Of a stretch of DNA of 51,002 nucleotides, positions 8,079 to 16,070 are shown one piece after another. The notes beneath the pieces are model-generated. The model was not told the DNA's origin. It searched no databases and saw nothing but the letters and a program-made list of their open reading frames with translations. The DNA is from Bacteroidales bacterium UBA6117 (GTDB taxonomy: Bacteria > Bacteroidota > Bacteroidia > Bacteroidales > VadinHA17): the NCBI GenBank assembly GCA_002428385.1, contig DIWB01000061.1:1-51002 (forward strand), given 5' to 3'. Each line of letters starts with the position of its first letter. Position 1 is the first letter of the stretch. A program made the translations under genes and the position numbers.

Positions 8079-8741
8079 ATGATCAAAACCAACGAATTAA
8101 CAAAGGTCTTCAGAACTGAGGAAGTTGAAACCACAGCTCTGAACAAGATCAGTCTCCACGTAAAGGAGGGGGAATATCTAGCAGTTATGGGACCATCAGG
8201 ATGCGGAAAGTCAACGCTACTGAATATCCTTGGCCTGCTTGACAATCCGACCTCGGGAAGCTATATCTTTAACGGGACCGAGGTGGCAAACCTCAGGGAG
8301 CGCGACAGGACGGTTTTCCGCAAAGGCAATATCGGCTTTGTCTTCCAGAGCTTCAATCTTATCGATGAGCTTAATGTATTCGAGAATGTGGAACTTCCGC
8401 TGATCTATCTCAAGATGAAGACCAGTGAAAGGAAAAAGAAAGTGGAGGATGCTCTTGACAGGATGAAGATCACTCATCGTGCAAAACATTTTCCTCAGCA
8501 GCTTTCGGGAGGGCAGCAGCAGAGGGTGGCAATAGCCAGGGCTGTCGTCGCAAATCCCAGGCTCATACTTGCCGACGAGCCTACAGGTAACCTCGATTCA
8601 AAAAACGGTATTGAGGTAATAAACCTACTTTCGGAACTTAATAAGGAAGGGACTACAATCATCATGGTAACCCACTCTGAAAGGGATGCCGGTTATGCAC
8701 ACAGGATAGTGAACCTGTTCGACGGACAGATAGTCAGCTGA
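8079..8741 (+). CDS. MacB/LolD-type ABC transporter ATPase
   Basis: A 220-residue nucleotide-binding subunit. Walker A is GPSGCGKST (38-46), the Q-loop glutamine is Gln90 in FVFQSFN, the signature is LSGGQ (142-146), Walker B is LILADE (162-167), the D-loop follows in GNLDS, and the H-loop His is His199 in MVTHS. All motifs are intact. The length is that of a stand-alone MacB-class ATPase, which needs a separate FtsX-like permease. The gene's last 8 bases overlap, tail to tail, the convergent regulator gene. The only permease-like sequence nearby is the damaged one at 10289-12114, so the ATPase may be orphaned or may use a permease elsewhere. Confidence 0.93.
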   Translation: MIKTNELTKVFRTEEVETTALNKISLHVKEGEYLAVMGPSGCGKSTLLNILGLLDNPTSGSYIFNGTEVANLRERDRTVFRKGNIGFVFQSFNLIDELNVFENVELPLIYLKMKTSERKKKVEDALDRMKITHRAKHFPQQLSGGQQQRVAIARAVVANPRLILADEPTGNLDSKNGIEVINLLSELNKEGTTIIMVTHSERDAGYAHRIVNLFDGQIVS

Positions 8742-9672
8742 TAAGGTTTCTGTCGATCCTTTTAAGCTTGTTGTAGAGAGTCTGACGGGTAATTCCGAGC
8801 ATGGAAGCAGTAACACTGATATTGTTCCCGTTCCTCCGAAGGCAATCCACAATATACTTCGACTCCATCTCCGCGAGGGTCAGCTCGCGGAGATGGAGAT
8901 TTTTTATTGAAGGTCCGAATTCAAAATCGGATGGCAGCAAAACTGATGAATCGCTCATAATAACAGCTTTTTCAACGGCATGCTGAAGTTCCCTCACGTT
9001 ACCCGGCCAGCTGTGATTTGCAAGTTTCTCAAGGGCATGTGTGTTAAAGCGCATCTGCTCCCTGTTATATTTTTCACAGTAGATTTTCAGAAAATGAGAA
9101 GCCAGGATGGGGATATCATCAACCCTGTCGCGCAGGGGAGGCACATCAATTACTATCGTATTTATACGGTAAAGAAGGTCTTCCCTGAATTTTCCCTCTG
9201 CTACCATACTATTAAGATCGCGGTTGGTTGCACAGATCAGGCGAATGTCAACAGGAACAGACTGATTGGAGCCAACCCTCACCACCTTTCTGCTCTGAAG
9301 GGCATTAAGGAGTTTGGACTGGGAATGAAGAGGAAGGTTGCCAATCTCGTCAAGGAAAAGAGTGCCTCCGGAAGCCAGTTCAAATTTTCCTTTGCGATCG
9401 TCCCTGGCATCAGTGAAAGCGCCCCTCACATGTCCGAACAGCTCACTTTCAAACAATGTTTCAGGCACCGATCCCATATCAAGGCTTATCAGGAGCTCCC
9501 CTGCCCTGCCCGACCTGTTGTGGATCTCGGTTGCAAGCAATTCCTTGCCGGTACCGTTTTCACCGGTAATCAGGATATTGGCATCGGTGGCAGCCACCTT
9601 CTGCACGATATTCAGAACGTTTATCATTGTGGGCGACGGCCCGTGAACAAGTTTCTGCAACTCCTTAACCAT
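8734..9672 (-). CDS. Sigma-54-dependent activator lacking a receiver domain
   Basis: A 312-residue enhancer-binding protein consisting only of the AAA+ ATPase and a Fis-type helix-turn-helix. Walker A is TGENGTGKE (36-44), Walker B is LFLDE (105-109), and the sigma-54-contact loop reads GAFTDA (84-89) in place of the canonical GAFTGA. The C-terminal helix-turn-helix is in ASMLGITRQTLYNKLKR (about 290-306). The start leaves no room for a response-regulator domain: an in-frame stop lies about 27 codons upstream. The N-terminal VKELQKLVHGPSP looks like the linker of an NtrC-type regulator, so loss of the receiver is possible. It converges on the efflux operon and probably activates the -24/-12 promoter at 5300. 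Confidence 0.9.
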   Translation of the reverse strand: MVKELQKLVHGPSPTMINVLNIVQKVAATDANILITGENGTGKELLATEIHNRSGRAGELLISLDMGSVPETLFESELFGHVRGAFTDARDDRKGKFELASGGTLFLDEIGNLPLHSQSKLLNALQSRKVVRVGSNQSVPVDIRLICATNRDLNSMVAEGKFREDLLYRINTIVIDVPPLRDRVDDIPILASHFLKIYCEKYNREQMRFNTHALEKLANHSWPGNVRELQHAVEKAVIMSDSSVLLPSDFEFGPSIKNLHLRELTLAEMESKYIVDCLRRNGNNISVTASMLGITRQTLYNKLKRIDRNLIS

Positions 9673-9791
9673 AAACTCTGATTTGAACGTCCAAGTTAAT
9701 AATCTTTGTCTAATTTTTTGACATCCTCAATTTTTGATTTTTTTTTTGCAACATCCGTTAATCATAAACGTCTTTATAAAAACCAGGAAAA

Positions 9792-10100
9792 ATGACAGTC
9801 AAATTAAATCCCAATGAGGTTGTTCTGAAAGCCGGAGATACCAACCAGGTTATTGACAATAAAACTATTGAAGGCAAACTTATTGTAACAAACCAGAGGA
9901 TCTGTTTCAGGACTCTGAAGGAGGAACTGGACAAATTCAACCTTGAGATTCTTTTCGAAAATATTCTTGAGGTCATCTTCTATAAAAATGGATTATTTGC
10001 TCCAAAAGGAATAAATGTCGTTACCAGGGATGGGAGGAGTCACAGTTTTCCTCTTAAGAACCGGGATGAGATCGGGCAGCTTATAAACAAGATGTATTAA
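9792..10100 (+). CDS. Small PH/GRAM-like domain protein
   Basis: A 102-residue soluble protein with no signal peptide. The pattern of GEKLIVTNQRICFRTL-like strands (residues 27-42: EGKLIVTNQRICFRTL) followed by ILEVIFYKNGLF and a final amphipathic helix (NRDEIGQLINKMY) is that of bacterial PH or GRAM-like folds. AGGA precedes the ATG by 6 bases. Its role is unknown. It sits between the divergent sigma-54 activator and the repeat that replaced the start of the FtsX gene, so it may once have belonged to a larger unit. It could equally be a membrane-associated stress protein; nothing in the sequence decides. Confidence 0.7.
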   Translation: MTVKLNPNEVVLKAGDTNQVIDNKTIEGKLIVTNQRICFRTLKEELDKFNLEILFENILEVIFYKNGLFAPKGINVVTRDGRSHSFPLKNRDEIGQLINKMY

Positions 10101-10112
10101 ATTCTCCTGTTA

Positions 10113-10300
10113 TGTGCGAAAGACACGCAGGGTTAAGTTGTGGCTTTTATTTCCAGGATTTTCTACCGTCCCAAACATGATAATCATTACGAAAATATTC
10201 GTACATATCGTTGCGAAAATATTCATAATGGTTTCAGCCTCACACCTCACGCCTCAACCCTCATACCTCTTTTCAAGGCAATTCATTAATGGTTGATGAG
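10113..10300 (-). repeat. Interspersed repeat, copy 1 (fused to the FtsX pseudogene)
   Basis: This stretch matches, in opposite orientation, both repeat copies near trmD. Shared modules in order on the plus strand: AGGGTTAAGTTGTGGCTT (10130 on), CCAGGATTTT, a near-palindrome built of TTACGAAAATATTCGT and GCGAAAATATTC (10187-10226), ACACCTC-type heptamers (10237-10269), then GGCAATTCATTAA and GGTTGATGAG (10277-10300). The last ten bases are also the first codons of the surviving FtsX reading frame, so the repeat ends inside the gene. A 60-codon open frame through it is not a gene. Confidence 0.8.
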
Positions 10301-12114
10301 TTGAGTTATGACCGGTATCACGAGAAAGCCGACAGGATTTTCAGGGTGTCCTCGACCATTACCGAGACGGATGACCAGTTTACCTGGATAGTTGCGCAGA
10401 TCCCTTTCGGACCGCAGGTAGCCCGCGATTATCCTGAAGTGGAGTCCTTCACCCGGTTTATAAACATGCCGCGGGCAGCTTATAAGTTCGAGGATAAGGA
10501 ATATATCGAAGAGGACTTTTTTTATGCCGACTCCACGGTATTTGAAATCTTTACCTATAAGGTACTCAAGGGGGATGTAAAATCGGCAGTCAGGGATCCA
10601 AACAAGATTGTTCTTACCGAGACAGCAGCAAACAGGTATTTTGGAAAATCCGATCCGATAGGGAAAATTCTCACAGAGGGCAGCAATACATATGAAGTAA
10701 CCGGTGTGATTGAGGATGTTCCCTCTAACTCGCATTTCCGCTTCGAAGCACTGGCAGCAAGGAATAACCTGCCAAAAGAGCTTGGCAGCTGGGGTAACTT
10801 CGGAGTCTTTACATACCTTTTATTGCCTGAAGGACTTGACGCAAAAGCTTTCGAGACAAAAATCCAGGAGATGTACGAAGCCCATATGAAGTCAATTTTC
10901 GGTCCGTTGAAAATAAACATTGAGTACATACTTGAACCAATAAAGAAGATCCATCTCTATTCAACAAATGCAGGTGAACCCGAACCCACGGGAAGCATAT
11001 CATACGTTTATATATTCGCGATAGTTGCTGTTTTCCTGTTGCTTATTGCCGCGATGAACTATATGAACCTTGCCACTGCCCGGTCCACGCGACGCGCCAG
11101 GGATTCAACCAGGAGAACGTGCTTTCGCTACAGCTCAACAATCAGCAGATGATCCGCAAGTATCCGGTTCTGAAGCAGCTGCTTCTGAAGAATGAGGATA
11201 TAAAATACGTCATATCAACCAATACCGCGATAGGTGAAGGTTCAGCAAAAGTAATCTTCAATATGGAAACCGACCAGGGAATGGCGCAGAGGGGCATTAA
11301 CTTTGCGGTTGTCGATCACGACTTCATTGATGCCCTCGAAATAAAAATGGTGGAAGGACGCGATTTCCGCCAGGACATGCCATCCGACACTCTTACCGGA
11401 GTCGTTGTCAATGAGACTCTTGCCAAAAGAATGGGATGGAGTGAACCGATAGGCAAGAAGGTGGAACTCGGTGATGGAAGCGCCATCATGGCCAGAGTAA
11501 TAGGGGTTATGGCTGATTACCATCAGACTGGTATGTATAATGAGATTGAATCACTGATGCTGGTGTATCGCGAGTACACCAACATTATTTACGTGAAACT
11601 CAGCGGAAACAATATGGAAAAGACACTCAGTTTCATTGAGAATACGTGGAAGGAGGTTTTTCCTGACCAGCCTTATTCCTACGCATTCCTGAAGGATAGA
11701 TTCAACAGGCAGTTTGAAGCTGATGAAAAACGAGGCCTGATATTCACAATGTTTACCATACTTGCCATACTGATCGCCTGTCTTGGATTATATGGACTTG
11801 CCTCGTACATGGTTGAACAGAGGACAAAGGAGGTAGGAATAAGGAAGGTATTCGGAGCCGGCGAGGGAGTGATTGTCAGGCTGATCTCGAAGGATTTCCT
11901 TATCCTGGTAGTAATATCGATTGTAATTGCCTTGCCCGTGGCCTCCTATTTCATGACCAACTGGCTGGAGAATTATGTCTACAGGACAAATATCGGCGTA
12001 CCTCTCCTGATTTCTGCTGCACTCCTGACAGTAGTGATCACCTTTATTACAATCAGCTACAAGGCATACCAGGCGGCGATTACCAATCCGGCAAGCTCAA
12101 TAAGGACCGAATAA
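10289..12114 (+). pseudogene. Broken FtsX/MacB-type ABC permease (two lesions)
   Basis: Two frames together make most of a Bacteroidota FtsX-like permease. Frame one (10289-11152) starts at VDELSYDRYHEKADRIFRV, so about 45 N-terminal residues with the first membrane helix are missing, then gives the periplasmic domain and a helix ending NYMNLATARSTRRAR. There the frame jumps: GFNQENVLSLQL (from about 11102) continues in another frame (to 12114) with the second periplasmic domain and the last FtsX block (ILIACLGLYGLASYMVEQRT, EVGIRKVFGA, final NPASSIRTE). Roughly 250 residues with two or more helices are gone at that joint, judged from recalled family architecture (about 790 residues). It is not a simple frameshift. 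It is the natural partner of the ATPase at 8079. Confidence 0.85.
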
Positions 12115-12120
12115 TAATTT

Positions 12121-12128
12121 TATTTTTG
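12121..12128 (+). promoter_or_regulatory. Bacteroidota -7 box for the TonB receptor cluster
   Basis: TATTTTTG fits TAnnTTTG exactly. It lies just after the FtsX pseudogene stop and 60 bases before the ATG chosen for the receptor. No clear TTTG -33 box is seen at the usual distance. Confidence 0.4.
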
Positions 12129-12187
12129 AGCTTCTTCATGCCTGCATGGTATGAAATTTGCAGCCAGGAGTTGTCATTCATCAGAAA

Positions 12188-14914
12188 ATGAATGAGGTTA
12201 TTAATCTGATTATTAAAAGGATGAGGTTTTTTGTTTTTCTTGGTTGTCTGATACTTTTATTATATTCAGGTACAATTCAGTCTCAGGAAGTCAATAAAGT
12301 ACAATTCATTTCCTTTGAAGAGCTCGCAAACCAGATACAGTCAAAAAACAACATTAGTCTGTATTACAAACCTGAATGGTTCAGGATGCGGGTTTTTAAT
12401 TCTTCCCTGCTTCAACTGAAACTTTCTCAGGTACTTAAACGGCTCGAATCAGAAACAGATTACTCAATAATTACAATCGATTCTGTTTCCTTCTTTTTCA
12501 CACCCATAACACCAGAGGTTTCCGGCACTGACGAACAGGAAGATCCGGATCTGATAAGAATTGGAAATCCACTGGAATCAGGTAAGTATTCCAGAATAAC
12601 ACTTTCAGGAAAGATCACCGACGGCTCAAATGGCAATCCTTTACCTGGTGCATCGATCATTTGTGACAGGCTAAAAACCGGTGCAAATACTGATAAAAAC
12701 GGAGAATTCCGCATAACCCTTCCTGCCGGCTCTCATTCGTTAACGATTTCCTTTATGGGTTATGACGAACTTGTCCGGAGAGTGCAACTATTCAGCAATG
12801 GATATATAAGTTTGTCAATCTACCCTGAATCAATAAAGCTCAATGAAGTTGTCATTACGGCGGAAAGGCCCGATATTAACATCTCCGGCACTCAGATGAG
12901 CTATGTTAAGCTTGATGCATTGTCGGTAAAAGAGCTTCCCCTGTCAATGGGTGTAAATGATGTCCTGAAAAGCATAACTCTTCTCCCTGGCGTCCAGACC
13001 ATCGGGGAATTTGGAACAGGTTTCAATGTCCGCGGCGGAAGTGCCGACCAGAACCTGATACTTCTCGAAAATGTTCCTCTGTTTAATCCGTCACACCTCT
13101 TCGGCCTTACCTCTGTTGTCAATTCTGACGGCATTTCAGGGGTAACATTGTACAAAGCCGGGATACCTTCCAAATTCGGAGAGAGGGCATCATCTGTGCT
13201 CGAGATGACCTTTGGGCCGGAAAACAAGACCGAAACCAGTGTAAAAGGAGGAATCGGTCTCATTGACAGCCGGATTTATGTCGAGACCCCGGTGACAGGG
13301 GATAAAGGATCCTTCCTTATGAGCGCCAGGTCCTCATACTCAAACTGGTTGCTTCATAAGGTACCCGACGTTGACCTGATGAACAGCTCCGCAAACTTCT
13401 ATGACATTAACTCTCAGCTAACCTATAATATAAACCAATTAAACAAAATAAGTCTGTTTGCATATTACAGCTTTGACAGATTCGGATTCTCAAAATTCAC
13501 TAAATATCAGTACGATAACCTCCTTGCATCGGCAAAGTGGAATCATACATTTTCTTCCGACCTGTTTTTTGACCTTTCCGTGGGGATCAGCAATTATAAA
13601 TACCATATTGAAGAATCCGACACACTTCGTCCGGGTGAAGCATACAGAATTAACACAAAGCTTCAGTATAAAAATGCCAAACTCAATTTTTCATGGTTCC
13701 CTTCCAGTGGCCACAAAATAGAGTTCGGTCTGAACAGTGCCCTTTACAGAATTATGCCCGGCGAAATAAATCCTGAAGGCCTTGCTTCAAAAGTAAATTT
13801 TTTTTCATTACAGGAAGAACAGGCACTTGAAAGCGCTTTTTACATAAGCGATAATTTTTCGGTATCAGAAAGGATTTCAGCAGATGCCGGGCTGAGAATT
13901 CCGGTATACAATTACCTGGGGCCTCTAAAATCTTATATCTATGACCCTGATCTTCCGCTGACTCCAACTTCCGTTATTGATTCGGTTTTTCATTCCTCCG
14001 GTGAGATCATAAAGACATATACCGGTTTTGAACCGAGGTTGTCAGTCAAATACAGTCTCTCAGACAAATCATCACTTAAACTAAGCTATAACAGGATCCA
14101 CCAGTACATCAACCTGGTGTCGAACACTTCAGTAATGACCCCGGGCGATATCTGGAAACTAAGCTCAGAATATCATAAGCCTTTGAAATGTGATCACATT
14201 GCCCTTGGTTATTTCAGGAATTTCGGGGATAATTCAATAGAGACTTCCTTCGAGGTATATTACAAGCGGATTACTAACTCCATCGACTATAAGAACGGTG
14301 CAGTAATTCTTTTGAATCCATATATTGAGAGTTCCCTGGTGAATGTAAAAGGCAGCAATTTTGGTGCAGAAGTGTTTATGAGGAAAAACACGGGAGCTGT
14401 TACAGGCTGGATCAGCTATACTTTCTCAAGATCACTTCAGAGAACTACCGGGCGCTTTGAGGAAGAACAAATCAACCGGAACAGTGTCTTTGCTTCTAAC
14501 TTTGACAGGCCGAATAATCTGGTAATTAACCTCAATTATCACATTACGAGGCGTTGGCGGTTTGCCGGAACCTTTAATTACAGTACAGGAAGACCAGTTA
14601 CCCTGCCCGAACTGAAATATGACTACAGTGGATATCAGCTGATATACTTTTCCGACCGGAATAAATACAGGTTACCTGACTATCACAGACTTGACGTATC
14701 CCTGACTTACGACAAATCACTTAAAATCAAGAAGTCGTACAAGGGAAGCTGGACTTTTTCCATAATTAACCTTTATGGCCGTCAGAATCCCTATTCGGTG
14801 TTTTACAAGAAAGAGGAACATATGGTTGACAACCAATTCCGGATTTATGACACTTATATGCTTTACATAATCGGCAGACCGTTGCCGACCTTAACTTATA
14901 ACTTTTCCTTCTGA
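12188..14914 (+). CDS. TonB-dependent receptor with STN-like and carboxypeptidase-regulatory N-terminal domains
   Basis: An outer-membrane active-transport channel, about 908 residues from the ATG at 12188 (an upstream TTG extends the frame but is unlikely). The signal peptide is within MRFFVFLGCLILLLYSG. Next come an STN-like segment (FEELANQIQSKNNISLYYK), a CarboxypepD_reg-like beta sandwich (ITLSGKITDGSNGNPLPGAS), the plug (VNDVLKSITLLPGVQTIGE, FNVRGGSADQN) and a 22-stranded-type barrel ending in the aromatic LTYNFSF. It is not followed by susD; instead the next gene is a DUF4249 lipoprotein, overlapping by TGATG (14912-14916), so translation is probably coupled. Substrate unknown. The cluster is AT-richer than its flanks. 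Confidence 0.9.
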   Translation: MNEVINLIIKRMRFFVFLGCLILLLYSGTIQSQEVNKVQFISFEELANQIQSKNNISLYYKPEWFRMRVFNSSLLQLKLSQVLKRLESETDYSIITIDSVSFFFTPITPEVSGTDEQEDPDLIRIGNPLESGKYSRITLSGKITDGSNGNPLPGASIICDRLKTGANTDKNGEFRITLPAGSHSLTISFMGYDELVRRVQLFSNGYISLSIYPESIKLNEVVITAERPDINISGTQMSYVKLDALSVKELPLSMGVNDVLKSITLLPGVQTIGEFGTGFNVRGGSADQNLILLENVPLFNPSHLFGLTSVVNSDGISGVTLYKAGIPSKFGERASSVLEMTFGPENKTETSVKGGIGLIDSRIYVETPVTGDKGSFLMSARSSYSNWLLHKVPDVDLMNSSANFYDINSQLTYNINQLNKISLFAYYSFDRFGFSKFTKYQYDNLLASAKWNHTFSSDLFFDLSVGISNYKYHIEESDTLRPGEAYRINTKLQYKNAKLNFSWFPSSGHKIEFGLNSALYRIMPGEINPEGLASKVNFFSLQEEQALESAFYISDNFSVSERISADAGLRIPVYNYLGPLKSYIYDPDLPLTPTSVIDSVFHSSGEIIKTYTGFEPRLSVKYSLSDKSSLKLSYNRIHQYINLVSNTSVMTPGDIWKLSSEYHKPLKCDHIALGYFRNFGDNSIETSFEVYYKRITNSIDYKNGAVILLNPYIESSLVNVKGSNFGAEVFMRKNTGAVTGWISYTFSRSLQRTTGRFEEEQINRNSVFASNFDRPNNLVINLNYHITRRWRFAGTFNYSTGRPVTLPELKYDYSGYQLIYFSDRNKYRLPDYHRLDVSLTYDKSLKIKKSYKGSWTFSIINLYGRQNPYSVFYKKEEHMVDNQFRIYDTYMLYIIGRPLPTLTYNFSF

Positions 14915-16047
14915 TGAGTAATAAAACCATCGTGATGATCCTGCTTACCGGTTTGATGATGATTTCCTGTTACAAACCCTATACTACCGGCATAGATAAC
15001 GCTGAAAAGATAATGGTAGTTGACGGACTGATAACAAACAGGGCAGGGAGTTATCATATTAAACTTTACTACGCATCTCAATTCTATTCATCGGAGGGAA
15101 CAGAACCCATAAGTAATGCAAGAGTATCGGTAACCGATAATAACGGATCAGAAATTTACTTTGTGGAAACGGATAATGGCGATTATGTTTCTGATGCCTC
15201 AGTATTCACTGTGAAACCCGGAGATTCGTACGTTTTAAGAATAGAAACACACGAGGGAGATGTTTTTGAATCGACATCACAAAAGATGCTTTCTGAATAT
15301 GAGCCGGATTCAGTTTATGCAGTAAATGATTATCAGGAATATATCAGCAGGTTTAACCAGGTACTACGGAAGCTTACCGGCGCCAGAATTCTTTTAAATA
15401 TTGAAGGAAAAAAAGCTGAACTTCCCGGATTCAGGATTGATGTGAAACTGTTAAAATTGTATACCTATTCATTATTCATCCCACCGCCCAATATCGATCC
15501 ACCCTTGTATATGTTTTATTGCTGGCAATTGGATAAAACAATGAAAGAATTGATATTAACTTCCCCTCCGGGCAAAAGCACTAACTCAATAGAAAATAAA
15601 TCCATTTATTTTGTTGATAACCTGACATATACAGAAGGGACAGCCTATTGGCCGGGGTCATTACAGGCGGATATTACTTCAGTAGGCATACCGACAGGAG
15701 AGAGAAATGTTTATAACATTTCCGGCAGGGTGATGTATATTGATCTTTATTCACTTAATGATGATGCTTACAATTACTATCAAAAGATCGAAGACCAGAT
15801 CACTGCCGAAGGTAAGCTCTTTGATCCGATTTCGGTCAGGTTGGAGGGCAATATTAAATGTATCTCGGATCCTGAAAAGGCAGCTTTCGGTTTTTTTGAA
15901 GTTTCTGCACTAAATCAGACAGCCTATAAAATAGGACTTAGAAATCCTTCTACCGATCAGGTTCCAGTAAAACAAATACCCTGTGTGATTCCGGTCTTTC
16001 CTGATGGTTGTCTGGTTAATGAGAAACCTCCCTTCTGGATATTTTAA
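14914..16047 (+). CDS. DUF4249-family lipoprotein
   Basis: A 377-residue exported protein. MILLTGLMMISCYKPYTTG gives a lipobox with Cys19, so surface or periplasmic anchoring is expected. The N-terminal beta-rich part (IMVVDGLITNRAGSYHIKLYY, then SNARVSVTDNNGS) is typical of DUF4249 proteins, which are usually encoded beside TonB receptors in Bacteroidota. The start codon overlaps the receptor stop. By position it could play the part that SusD lipoproteins play beside SusC, but this is inference from neighbourhood only. It is AT-rich: 20 G+C in the 60 bases at 15541-15600. Confidence 0.85.
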   Translation: MSNKTIVMILLTGLMMISCYKPYTTGIDNAEKIMVVDGLITNRAGSYHIKLYYASQFYSSEGTEPISNARVSVTDNNGSEIYFVETDNGDYVSDASVFTVKPGDSYVLRIETHEGDVFESTSQKMLSEYEPDSVYAVNDYQEYISRFNQVLRKLTGARILLNIEGKKAELPGFRIDVKLLKLYTYSLFIPPPNIDPPLYMFYCWQLDKTMKELILTSPPGKSTNSIENKSIYFVDNLTYTEGTAYWPGSLQADITSVGIPTGERNVYNISGRVMYIDLYSLNDDAYNYYQKIEDQITAEGKLFDPISVRLEGNIKCISDPEKAAFGFFEVSALNQTAYKIGLRNPSTDQVPVKQIPCVIPVFPDGCLVNEKPPFWIF

Positions 16048-16070
16048 ACCGGGGATTAAAGAACTGCAAA

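Noticed and set aside
9723..9770. Second sigma-54 promoter before the PH-like gene
   Set aside because: The T-run gives TTGCA at the -12 place but the -24 position has GA, not GG; too weak in a homopolymer tract.
10114..10296. 60-codon open frame and similar frames at 18594-18794
   Set aside because: Their similar peptides (for example VRKT-RVKLWL-FPGF) arise from DNA-level conservation of the interspersed repeat, in a position without start signals.
11100..11152. Programmed frameshift in the FtsX permease
   Set aside because: A slip would still leave about 250 residues missing, and there is no slippery heptamer with a following structure.
12158..12187. Upstream TTG start for the TonB receptor
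   Set aside because: The ATG at 12188 gives a normal signal peptide context and the extension adds nothing recognisable.
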